A DNA stretch of 7,202 nucleotides, taken from JAWLGW01 sp964569055 (GTDB lineage Bacteria; Planctomycetota; J058). Shown one piece after another: positions 1 through 5,800 of this stretch. Numbering within the stretch: the stretch's first letter is position 1; each line of letters starts with the position of its first letter. The notes below the pieces were generated by a model. The model had not been told where the DNA came from. It saw only the letters and a program-made list of their open reading frames with translations, and made no database searches. The position numbers and the translations under genes are program-made. Location of the stretch: NCBI GenBank assembly GCA_964569055.1, contig CAZMSZ010000379.1:1-7202 (forward strand). The letters are read 5' to 3'.

Positions 1-185
1 GCGCCGCGGCGCGCCGTCCCGGCGGGGGTCGGCGCGACGTGAGCGTCCGCGTCGGCCTCGCCAAGCGACACCCGTCGCAGCAGCGCCCACCGCGCGCGGC
101 AGCGGGCAGCCGTCTGAGTCGCGCAGCGGCTCGGACGGCTGCGAAGCCGGCCGCATCATCCGCCGCTGTTAACCTGGATCTTTCA

Positions 186-263
186 CGAGGGACCGCCCTC
201 GACTCGTGCAAACGAGCGATCTCAGCGCAGAGATCGCCGAGAACACAGCGCGGCCAAGGCCGC
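186..263. other. Cluster of four consecutive perfect hairpins
   Basis: Four perfect inverted repeats lie almost end to end. The first is CGAGGG/CCCTCG (186-191/196-201, loop ACCG). The second is CTCGT/ACGAG (203-207/212-216, loop GCAA, a GNRA-type tetraloop). The third is GCGATCTC/GAGATCGC (216-223/230-237, loop AGCGCA). The fourth is GCGGC/GCCGC (250-254/259-263, loop CAAG). No coding frame explains them. No T-run follows, so they are not a standard intrinsic terminator. They could be a small structured RNA, part of a degenerate mobile-element end, or a recombination or protein-binding site. The strand of any transcript is unknown. Confidence 0.45.
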
Positions 264-344
264 AAACAAAAGGGCGGAGCGCGTGGCCCAAGCCGCTGTC
301 GCTGTTGCGAAGACCACGCCGCCCGTTGCCTGAACAAGAAGGAA

Positions 345-376
345 CGCAGAGGCGCGGAGACGCAGAGGCGCAGAGA
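345..376. repeat. Four-copy tandem octamer repeat, consensus CGCAGAGR
   Basis: Four contiguous 8-bp units are visible: CGCAGAGG (345-352), CGCGGAGA (353-360), CGCAGAGG (361-368) and CGCAGAGA (369-376), differing at only two positions. From memory, similar CGCAGAG-type arrays recur between genes in several unrelated bacterial lineages, and when translated they give artefactual Arg/Glu/Gln-rich peptides. The array lies in a gene-free stretch and shows no spacer structure, so it is not CRISPR. Confidence 0.6.
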
Positions 377-450
377 GCCCCCTCGACTGCGGAGGCTCGG
401 CTGCACTCGTGCTCGCCGTCGCCAGCGCCGGCGCGATCTCCTCCTCTAAG

Positions 451-497
451 CTTGGCCGGAGCGGACGCTCCGCTTTCTACTCCAAGGGGCTTCGCCC
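451..497 (-). terminator. Nested hairpins beyond the permease gene, possible terminator
   Basis: Just beyond the stop codon of the minus-strand permease gene (506) lies a short hairpin GGGC/GCCC (487-490/494-497). It is followed by a larger one in which an outer stem CTTGG/CCAAG (451-455/482-486) encloses an inner stem CGGAGC/GCTCCG (457-462/467-472). On the minus strand no strong U-tract follows. On the plus strand the inner hairpin is followed by TTTCT (474-478). The position suits transcription termination or 3'-end protection of the permease mRNA, but the missing U-run makes this tentative. Confidence 0.35.
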
Positions 498-505
498 GCG
501 CGGCA

Positions 506-2281
506 CTAGAAGGGCCAGACCAGGAGGATCATCGGGATGGACACGGCGAGCACGATGAGCTCGAGCGGCAGCCCGAGGCGCCAGTAGTCGCCGAACCTGT
601 AGCCGCCCGGGCCCATGATGATCGTGTTGTTCTGGTGCCCGATCGGCGTCAGGAACGCGCACGATGAGGCCAGCGCGACTCCGATGAGGAAGGGGTCGGG
701 GCTCACCCCCAGCCGCGCTGCGATGTCGAGCCCGATGGGCGCGGCGATCAGCGCGGTCGCCACGTTGTTCAAGACGTCCGACAACGTCATGGTGACCACC
801 ACCAAGATGGTGAGCACGACCGCGGGCGACCACCCGCTGGTCGTCTCCACGATCCCGTCTGCGATGAGCGCGGCGGCCCCGGTGGACTCGAGCGCGCCGC
901 TGACCGGGATGAGCGCGCCGACGAGCACGATGACGGGCCAGTCGACGGACTCGTACAGCGCCGCCACGGGAAGGATGCGCAGCCCGAGGTATGCGAGCAC
1001 GACCCCGATCAGCGCCACGGGCAAGTCGAGCCAACCCATACTGGCCGCGCCGATGGCGGCGACGAACAACACGATCGCCGCCCACGCCTTCTGCCCCTGC
1101 GGTACGGAGAGGCCGCGCTCGGCGAGGGGGAGCCCGCCGAGCGCGCGCGTCGCGTGGATGAGCCGCTCCTCCGGGCCGAGCAGCAAGAGGATGTCGCCAG
1201 CGTCGACCTTCACCCGTCGGACCGGCTCGCTGATCCGTTCGCCACGTCGCGAGATGCCGAGCAGCACCACACCATGCCGTCGCAACAGCTCGACCTCGCG
1301 CGCCGTCCGTCCTTCGATCGGGGCGAAGCGCGGCACGACGACCTCCGCGAGGCCGACTGGCCCCGCGAGGAGGCCACGGCGCTCCTGCGACGTGCTCACG
1401 ACGAGGCCCGCAGCCCCGAAGAACTGCTGCACATCGTCGGGCGAGCCCTCCAGGAGGACGCTGTCACCCTCGCGCAGCTGCTCGTCGAGCGCGTCGGCCG
1501 CGAGGCGCCGATCGCCGCGCATGACGCCGATCAGCGTGACCGCCGCCGCCTCGGCGCGATCGTCGATGTCACGGACGCGAGCCCCGATCGAAGCGGAGCC
1601 CGGCACCACGACGCCCTCGATGACGTACCGCGACAAGTCCTCGAGCTCCGCGATCACGTCGTGCTCGCCTCGCTCCTGGGGAAGCAGGCGCCAGCCGACG
1701 AGCATGACGAACGCGCCTCCCGCCAGCGCGACGACCCCGCCGACCGGGGCGAAGTCGAGCATCCGATAGGGCTCGCCGAGCGCGTCGCCTCGGAAGGTGG
1801 CGACCACGACGTTCGGGGGCGTCCCGATGAGCGTCACCATGCCGCCGAGGATCGTCGCGAACGAGAGCGGCATGAGGGTGAGCGCGGCGCTGCGCTTCGC
1901 CCTCGCCGCAGCTTGCAGGTCGATCGGCATGAGCAGGGCGAGCGCCGCCACGTTGTTCATGACGGACGACAAGAGAGCGCCGGCCCCGCCGATCAAGCCG
2001 ATGTGCGCCCAGACCGGCCGCGGCGTGCTCGCGAGGTGCCGCGCGGCGAGCTCGATCGCCCCCGATCTCGCCAGCCCGGCGCCCACCACCAGGACGAGCG
2101 CGATGATGAGCGTCGCGGGATGTCCAAAGCCCGAGAACGCCGCGCTCGCGGGCACGACACCGCCGATGATCGCCGCGAACAGCGCGCCCGCCGCGACGAC
2201 GTCGTGACGCACTCGGCTCCAGATGAGGGACGCCAGCGTCAAGGCGATCAGCGCGAAGAGGTAGCCTTGCTCGAACGTCAT
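506..2281 (-). CDS. DASS/SLC13-family anion or carboxylate permease with two TrkA-C domains
   Basis: This is an inner-membrane secondary transporter of 591 residues. The divalent anion/sodium symporter (SLC13-like) family moves sulfate, phosphate, di- or tricarboxylates and related anions, usually with Na+; the substrate cannot be read here. Two hydrophobic halves (about 1-200 and 398-591, five to six membrane segments each) flank a soluble middle with two TrkA-C/RCK_C-like units (about 210-295 and 310-385). Each half has the family's Asn-rich re-entrant motif: MNNVAALALL at 108-117 with IGTPPN at 152-157, and SDVLNNVATA at 501-510 with TPIGHQNN at 545-552, followed by the typical GPGGYRFGDYW. 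Length fits the RCK_C-containing branch. The ATG at 2281 was chosen because the protein then starts at the first membrane segment and GGGAG lies 7 nt upstream. A start at 2377 would add 32 basic residues with no family match. No neighbour reveals the substrate. Confidence 0.92.
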   Translation of the reverse strand: MTFEQGYLFALIALTLASLIWSRVRHDVVAAGALFAAIIGGVVPASAAFSGFGHPATLIIALVLVVGAGLARSGAIELAARHLASTPRPVWAHIGLIGGAGALLSSVMNNVAALALLMPIDLQAAARAKRSAALTLMPLSFATILGGMVTLIGTPPNVVVATFRGDALGEPYRMLDFAPVGGVVALAGGAFVMLVGWRLLPQERGEHDVIAELEDLSRYVIEGVVVPGSASIGARVRDIDDRAEAAAVTLIGVMRGDRRLAADALDEQLREGDSVLLEGSPDDVQQFFGAAGLVVSTSQERRGLLAGPVGLAEVVVPRFAPIEGRTAREVELLRRHGVVLLGISRRGERISEPVRRVKVDAGDILLLLGPEERLIHATRALGGLPLAERGLSVPQGQKAWAAIVLFVAAIGAASMGWLDLPVALIGVVLAYLGLRILPVAALYESVDWPVIVLVGALIPVSGALESTGAAALIADGIVETTSGWSPAVVLTILVVVTMTLSDVLNNVATALIAAPIGLDIAARLGVSPDPFLIGVALASSCAFLTPIGHQNNTIIMGPGGYRFGDYWRLGLPLELIVLAVSIPMILLVWPF

Positions 2282-2288
2282 CGAGGTT

Positions 2289-2293
2289 CTCCC
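2289..2293 (-). promoter_or_regulatory. Ribosome-binding site of the permease gene
   Basis: On the minus strand GGGAG lies 7 nt before the ATG at 2281. It supports this start over the in-frame upstream ATG at 2377. Confidence 0.6.
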
Positions 2294-2434
2294 GTGGCCC
2301 TCCCGCGGGCGGCGCCGGAGAGCCGAGAAGCCCGCCAGCGCGGCGCGCCTCCAGAGGGCCGCCGCTGCAAGCGACACGCCGGGAGCGCGCGCGACAGGAG
2401 TGGCTCCAGCGAGCGCGTCGAGCGCCCACGACCC

Positions 2435-2458
2435 GGCAGGCGCGGCGGGGCGCCTGCC
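2435..2458. other. Strong 9-bp perfect hairpin in the permease upstream region
   Basis: GGCAGGCGC (2435-2443) and GCGCCTGCC (2450-2458) are perfect reverse complements around a 6-nt loop, about 150 bp upstream of the permease start. No T-run follows on either strand. It could be a leader-RNA structure of the permease mRNA or an operator; no family is recognised. Confidence 0.5.
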
Positions 2459-2550
2459 TGCACCACGACGGACCTGTGCCCGACGGAGTGGGCGCGCGGG
2501 CGACGAGAGAGCACGTCAGCTTCAGCGGGAGGGGACCCGCCGCTCCGCGG

Positions 2551-2596
2551 CGCAACCCAGGCTGTCTCGGAGGCGCAACCAGGGCTGTCTCAGACC
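2551..2596. repeat. Two-copy 23-bp imperfect tandem repeat
   Basis: Positions 2551-2573 and 2574-2596 are adjacent 23-bp units matching at 18 of 23 positions. They share CGCAACC at the start and GGCTGTCTC in the middle. The repeat lies in the gap between the two minus-strand genes, 37 bp beyond the stop of the outer-membrane protein gene and about 270 bp upstream of the permease. The 23-bp period is close to two helical turns, so it could be a paired protein-binding site; a simple duplication is equally possible. Confidence 0.55.
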
Positions 2597-2632
2597 TCAG
2601 GGCCGCGATCGGGCCCGCGGAGCACCTCGCTG

Positions 2633-4114
2633 CTAGAAGCTCTTCGACCAGATCAGCAAGAGCGAGTGCGCGTCCTCGTCGCCGCGCACCTCGCCGCCGC
2701 CCCAGGTGTAGGCGATGTGGAGCTGCGAGCTCCACAGGAAGCCCGAGGTGAGGGCGACGCTGTAGGAGTCGGTCAGCTCCGACTCGAAGTCGATGGCGCC
2801 GGTCCGCTCGTCGAGCGACGGCGCCTCGACGTACATCAGGCTGGCGCGCAGGTGGAGGAACAGGAAGAAGAACAGCTCGTAGCGGTAGGTGATCGTGGCG
2901 ATCGCGTAGCGGCGGGCCGCGAGCTGGCCGAACAGGGCCCCGGGGAACACCACCCGCCACAGGTCGCCGCTCTCGGTCGGGATCGGGCCGCCGCCGAGCC
3001 GGAACGCGCTGAAGCGGTCGAGGTCGCCGGTGGGCGACCAGCCGCCGTGGGCGTGCAGCAGGAGGCGGTGCCGCTCGGTGAGGAGCGGGACCGGGCCCGC
3101 GAGCACGAGGTGGCCCGCCAGCTTGAGGTAGTCGCGCGTGTCGCTGTGCGGGGTGGGCTCGGGCGCCAGGCCCGAGAGGGCGCCCTCGCTCGTCCAGCGG
3201 TCGCGCCGGGTGAGCTCGACGTCGCCGCCGACGGCCAGCCCGTAGTGGGGGAGCTCGAGCAAGTTCCGCTCGAGCATGTCGAGGCGCGCCCGCAGCCGCA
3301 GCCCGTGGAAGAACGTGTCGCCCGGCACGTCGAGCAGCGGGTCGGTGTCGTCGGTCCGCTCCGCGTAGAGGTAGCCCGCCTGGTAGAAGGCCTCCAGGAT
3401 CACCTCGTTGTCGATGTGCGCCGGCCACACCCGCCGGCGCCAGCCCAGGCCCAGCCAGCCCGCGCCGTAGCCCCACTCCAGCGAGGTGGCCTCGACCTGC
3501 TCGTCGGCGAGGTACTCCTCCTGTCCGAACAGGAGGCGCCGGTAGTCGGTCTCGAGGTGGAACGTCGGGTAGACCGGGCCCACCCGCTCGGCGTAGTCGA
3601 GCTCGTTGACCAGCGCCGCGAAGCTGAACCGCACGAACCGGTCGGTCTGGCCCGACCCCGGGTCGATCCAGATCTGGCGGCCGAAGAACGCGCCGATCGG
3701 GATCGCGGCGGTGTCGCCCAGCTTGGGGTGCCACGCCGCGCCGCCCAAGGTGACCGCCAGGATGTCGCCGCGGTCGCGGCCGAGCACCGTGACCGGCGCG
3801 CCGAACAGCACGGTGCGGAAGCCCTCGCCCGCGCGCGGCGTGCGGTAGACGCCCCCCAGGCGCAGGTCGTCTTGCAGCGGCGCGTCGGGCCGGGCGCGCT
3901 GGATCCGCGGCGCGCCGCCGGTGCCCGGCGGGGCGTTGCCGGACTGGATCGGGTCGGGGCCCGCGTCCCGCCGGCGGAGCAGGCGCTCGGGGTCGAGGGG
4001 GCCCGCCTCCTGCCCGCCCGCGGGCGCGGTCAGCGCGAGGAGCAGGGCGAGCGACGCCGCGAGCCGCCGCGCGCGGGCGTGGGTCGTCGTCCGGCGAGGG
4101 GGAGGCGCGCTCAC
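2633..4114 (-). CDS. Putative outer-membrane beta-barrel protein
   Basis: This is a predicted exported protein of 493 residues, probably in the outer membrane; I cannot name its family. Residues 1-35 form a Sec-type signal peptide: a basic segment, the hydrophobic core LAASLALLLALTAPA and a likely cut near AGG/QE. A Pro/Gly/Arg-rich segment (about 38-85) leads into a body rich in alternating hydrophobic/polar strands and aromatic residues (for example ATITYRYELFFFLFLHLRASLMYVE at 405-430). The protein ends in WSKSF, and a terminal Phe is a common signal for barrel assembly by the Bam machinery. FRLGGG (371-376) recalls the FxLGG-type segment of Omp85/surface-antigen barrels, but similarity is not established. 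The GTG at 4114 was chosen because it places the signal peptide at the N-terminus. No good ribosome-binding site precedes it, and the only upstream ATGs (4264, 4255) overlap the divergent hydrolase start. The barrel assignment is inferred. Confidence 0.75.
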   Translation of the reverse strand: MSAPPPRRTTTHARARRLAASLALLLALTAPAGGQEAGPLDPERLLRRRDAGPDPIQSGNAPPGTGGAPRIQRARPDAPLQDDLRLGGVYRTPRAGEGFRTVLFGAPVTVLGRDRGDILAVTLGGAAWHPKLGDTAAIPIGAFFGRQIWIDPGSGQTDRFVRFSFAALVNELDYAERVGPVYPTFHLETDYRRLLFGQEEYLADEQVEATSLEWGYGAGWLGLGWRRRVWPAHIDNEVILEAFYQAGYLYAERTDDTDPLLDVPGDTFFHGLRLRARLDMLERNLLELPHYGLAVGGDVELTRRDRWTSEGALSGLAPEPTPHSDTRDYLKLAGHLVLAGPVPLLTERHRLLLHAHGGWSPTGDLDRFSAFRLGGGPIPTESGDLWRVVFPGALFGQLAARRYAIATITYRYELFFFLFLHLRASLMYVEAPSLDERTGAIDFESELTDSYSVALTSGFLWSSQLHIAYTWGGGEVRGDEDAHSLLLIWSKSF

Positions 4115-4253
4115 ACTGCAGTCTAGGGCGGGGTGCGTCGCGCGAGGAGGTCGTGAAGCGGGCGTGAAAAGGGCGCACGCGCGTAACCCGCGCCCCGCGA
4201 GCGCCGACCGCGCGGGCCCGTCCTTGCAGAGCCGCGAGCGGGAGGTCCCGTCC
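4115..4253. promoter_or_regulatory. Divergent promoter region between outer-membrane protein and hydrolase genes
   Basis: These 139 bp must hold promoters for both divergent genes unless transcription enters from elsewhere. No convincing -35/-10 pair is seen. The one notable element is a direct repeat CGTGAA (4152-4157 and 4163-4168) with an 11-bp period, which would place both copies on the same DNA face, as many regulator half-sites are. The flanking TAACCC (4183-4188) is the only other less GC-rich patch. Confidence 0.35.
4241..4245 (+). promoter_or_regulatory. Ribosome-binding site of the SGNH hydrolase gene
   Basis: GGAGG lies 8 nt before the ATG at 4254. It fixes the start at the signal peptide and excludes the long in-frame upstream extension and the alternative ATG at 4263. 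Confidence 0.75.
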
Positions 4254-5162
4254 ATGCGACTCATGGCCCCGCTGCTCGCGCTGCTCCTCGCCGCCGCCGC
4301 GCCCGCCGCCGCGCAGAACCGCTACGCCGAGCGGACCGCCGCGTTCGCCCGCGAGAACGCCCGCCTCGACCCCGAGCAGCGCTACGTCGTGCTGCTCGGG
4401 TCCTCCACCATGGAGGGCTGGCGCTTCGCCGATCGCGTGCGGCGCTTCCTCCCCACCGTGGGGCCGCGCACGCTCAACCGCGGCATCTCCGGCGACGGGA
4501 TCGGGATCCCGGCGCACCGCGGGATCCTCGGCCGGCTGAAGGAGTCGGTGTTCGACTGCCAGCCCAGCCACGTGATCCTGCAGAACGGGACCAACAGCCT
4601 GGGCTACGGCGTGGAGCGCACGGCGCGGGTCTACGAGCAGGTGGTGGTCGCGATCAAGGAGCGCTGCCCCGACGCGGTGGTCGCGCTGGTGACCTGCCAG
4701 CCGACGCGCGGGAGCTACGCCTCGCTGCGCGCCAAGACGGTGCAGCTCAACGAGCGGATCCGCGAGATCGCGCGCCGCCACGACTGCGCGCTGATCGACC
4801 TCCACCCGCTGCTCGCCCAGGACGACGGGCTGACCCTGCGGCGCGAGCTGACCCGCGACGGGCTCCACTTCAAGGACGAGGGCTACCGCCTGCTGGGGGA
4901 GCGGATCGAGCGGCTGGTCGCCGAGGAGCCCGCGCCGCGGGCGGCCGAGCCCGCGGCGAGCGAGGGGCTCCCGCTCGACGTCCTGCCGGGCGTCGGCGCG
5001 AGCGGCGCCGAGGGCGCCGCGCAGGGCGAGGGCGAACCCGCGGCGAGCGCCGGGAGTACCGACTCCGTCGCGCCGACCGCTCCCGAGGAGTGCCCCCAGG
5101 AGGCGACGACCCGGGCGCGGCTGCTGGAGGGGCTCCTGCGCCGGCTGCGCGACTTGTTCTGA
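4254..5162 (+). CDS. Secreted SGNH/GDSL-type hydrolase with a low-complexity C-terminal tail
   Basis: This 302-residue exported enzyme probably hydrolyses ester or acyl groups (SGNH superfamily: esterases, lipases, acetyl-esterases, PAF-acetylhydrolase-like); the substrate is unknown. A signal peptide spans residues 1-20, with a likely cut AAA/QN. Block I is VLLGSSTMEGW (nucleophile Ser51, with Ser50 where Asp is usual). Block II is NRGISGDG (75-82). Block III is NGTNS (111-115, oxyanion Asn114). Block V is DGLH (Asp202, His205). All four catalytic positions are present, so it is probably active. The catalytic domain ends near 225. It is followed by an Ala/Glu/Pro/Gly-rich stretch (about 225-285) and a short amphipathic helix (TRARLLEGLLRRLRDLF). 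The gene diverges from the outer-membrane protein gene and precedes the small unknown gene by 126 bp. Location may be periplasmic or secreted. Confidence 0.88.
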   Translation: MRLMAPLLALLLAAAAPAAAQNRYAERTAAFARENARLDPEQRYVVLLGSSTMEGWRFADRVRRFLPTVGPRTLNRGISGDGIGIPAHRGILGRLKESVFDCQPSHVILQNGTNSLGYGVERTARVYEQVVVAIKERCPDAVVALVTCQPTRGSYASLRAKTVQLNERIREIARRHDCALIDLHPLLAQDDGLTLRRELTRDGLHFKDEGYRLLGERIERLVAEEPAPRAAEPAASEGLPLDVLPGVGASGAEGAAQGEGEPAASAGSTDSVAPTAPEECPQEATTRARLLEGLLRRLRDLF

Positions 5163-5248
5163 GCGCGCGCTGAGTTTGGGCTGGGGCGACCTGGCGGCGT
5201 CCTCGGGGATGGGCTCGTCGGAACCACAGCGGGGGACCACAATGGCCG

Positions 5249-5275
5249 GCGCGCCCGTCTCAGCCCCGGGCGCGC
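5249..5275 (+). other. GC-rich hairpin directly upstream of a ribosome-binding site
   Basis: GCGCGCCC (5249-5256) and GGGCGCGC (5268-5275) pair perfectly around an 11-nt loop, with one further G-U pair possible (5248/5276). The stem ends 2 nt before the GGAGGG of the next gene. It might damp transcription past the hydrolase gene or affect access of ribosomes to the small gene. No U-tract follows, so it is not a standard terminator. Confidence 0.45.
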
Positions 5276-5277
5276 TC

Positions 5278-5283
5278 GGAGGG
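5278..5283 (+). promoter_or_regulatory. Ribosome-binding site of the small unknown gene
   Basis: GGAGGG lies 5 nt before the ATG at 5289. It is the main support that this short frame is translated and fixes its start. Confidence 0.7.
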
Positions 5284-5288
5284 ACCCC

Positions 5289-5654
5289 ATGGACGACACG
5301 ATACGACGACTCGCGAAGGTCCTCGGCGCCACGAGCATCGAGGCCAACGGCTCCGACGCCCGCTTCATGGTCGAGGACGCGCAGGGCGCCACGCTGCGCG
5401 CCAACGTCGAGCACACCAGCCAGCGCTTCATGGCCGTGCTCGTCGACCCCGCGGGGGTGACCCGCTGCTCGATCGACCTCGCCCCGATCACCGAGGCGTT
5501 CGAGGAGCCGCGCTACCCCGGGCGCGTCACGCTGCGGGTCGGGCACCAGCTCGTGCACATCGACTCGCAGCCCTCGCTCGGGCTCCAGATCGAGTCGATC
5601 GACCCCGCGCACCGCCTGGAGAGCCAGCGGCTGCGCGCCATGGTCGTCGAGTAG
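5289..5654 (+). CDS. Small cytosolic protein of unknown function
   Basis: I do not recognise this 121-residue protein. It has no signal peptide, membrane segment or obvious catalytic motif, so it is probably cytosolic. A short N-terminal helix (MDDTIRRLAKVLGA) precedes alternating polar/hydrophobic stretches that suggest a mostly beta fold (about 23-65 and 78-104), with a PRYPGRVTLRVG segment in the middle. There is one Cys (Cys60) and a slightly acidic composition. It is judged real because of the well-placed GGAGGG, a strong G/C bias at third codon positions like that of its neighbours, and a balanced amino-acid composition unlike the Arg-rich shadow frames. It stands between the SGNH hydrolase gene (126 bp upstream) and the PHP lipoprotein gene (152 bp downstream) on the same strand. 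Co-transcription is possible but not shown. Confidence 0.75.
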   Translation: MDDTIRRLAKVLGATSIEANGSDARFMVEDAQGATLRANVEHTSQRFMAVLVDPAGVTRCSIDLAPITEAFEEPRYPGRVTLRVGHQLVHIDSQPSLGLQIESIDPAHRLESQRLRAMVVE

Positions 5655-5748
5655 CCGAGTCCGCCACGCGCCAAGGGCAATGGCGGAATTCAGCGCTTGG
5701 TGAACAGCGCGAAAGGGCGCTGTCAGGTCCTTTCGCAGCCGCCACTTA

Positions 5749-5764
5749 ACGCGGCGCGCCGCGT
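5749..5764. repeat. 16-bp perfect palindrome
   Basis: ACGCGGCG is followed directly by its reverse complement CGCCGCGT, centred on GGCGCGCC. With no spacer it resembles a dimeric protein-binding site more than an RNA hairpin. In DNA this GC-rich, short GC-only palindromes also arise by chance. Confidence 0.5.
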
Positions 5765-5793
5765 GGCAAGGCGCTTGCCGAGGCTGGGGCACC

Positions 5794-5800
5794 GGAGGAG
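5794..5800 (+). promoter_or_regulatory. Ribosome-binding site of the PHP lipoprotein gene
   Basis: GGAGGAG lies 6 nt before the ATG at 5807, a near-ideal Shine-Dalgarno sequence. It fixes the start so that the lipoprotein signal is N-terminal. Confidence 0.75.

Larger units (their letters stand above)
1..505. other. Left-edge non-coding region with hairpins and a short tandem repeat
   Basis: No credible gene was found here. The open frames present encode Arg/Pro/Ala-rich low-complexity peptides without a ribosome-binding site or recognisable domain. The stretch is less uniformly GC-rich than the genes (GTTAAC near 168, CAAACAAAA near 263-270), as expected for non-coding DNA. It holds an inverted repeat CGCAGC/GCTGCG (122-127/138-143), four consecutive perfect hairpins (186-263), a tandem octamer array (345-376), a 10-bp palindrome GCGCCGGCGC (425-434) and a nested hairpin beyond the end of the permease gene (451-497). 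The left part may belong to the 3' or 5' flank of a gene outside the window. Confidence 0.6.
2282..2632. other. Intergenic spacer between permease and outer-membrane protein genes
   Basis: This 351-bp gap lies upstream of the permease and downstream of the outer-membrane protein gene, both on the minus strand. Open frames here are Arg/Gly/Pro-rich and unconvincing. Beyond the stop at 2633 there is a hairpin GGGCC/GGCCC (2600-2604/2612-2616), then the tandem repeat (2551-2596), a hairpin CGCCGC/GCGGCG (2538-2543/2547-2552) and a strong hairpin (2435-2458). The gap and these structures argue that the two genes are separate transcription units. I could not pick out a -35/-10 promoter with confidence. 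Confidence 0.55.

Noticed and set aside
174..190. Possible insertion-sequence end (CCTGGATCTTTCACGAG)
   Set aside because: Only a faint resemblance from memory. No transposase frame, matching inverted end or target duplication is visible in the window.
345..376. CRISPR-like repeat
   Set aside because: The 8-bp units are directly contiguous with no spacers, so this is a tandem repeat.
39..667. Two overlapping plus-strand frames near the left edge (39-449 and 206-667)
   Set aside because: They are Arg/Pro-rich without a ribosome-binding site, and part of each is simply the translated CGCAGAGR tandem repeat. The second runs into the permease gene on the opposite strand.
2282..2377. N-terminal extension of the permease to the ATG at 2377
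   Set aside because: It adds 32 residues that are basic and unlike the family start. The ATG at 2281 has GGGAG at correct spacing and begins at the first membrane segment.
2278..2514. Minus-strand 78-codon frame whose stop overlaps the permease start codon (ATGA)
   Set aside because: The overlap looks like translational coupling, but the product is an Arg/Gly/Pro-rich string with no ribosome-binding site, and the region contains a strong hairpin. Most likely chance.
1154..4126. Long plus-strand open frame (about 990 codons) across the permease and outer-membrane protein genes
   Set aside because: It is antisense to two genes with clear domains or a signal peptide. Its product is Arg/Glu/Ala/His-rich with no domain, an expected shadow in very GC-rich DNA.
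1569..5792. Long minus-strand open frame (about 1407 codons)
   Set aside because: It crosses genes on both strands and spacers, has low-complexity Arg/Pro/Ala composition, and conflicts with ribosome-binding sites and catalytic motifs in the accepted frames.
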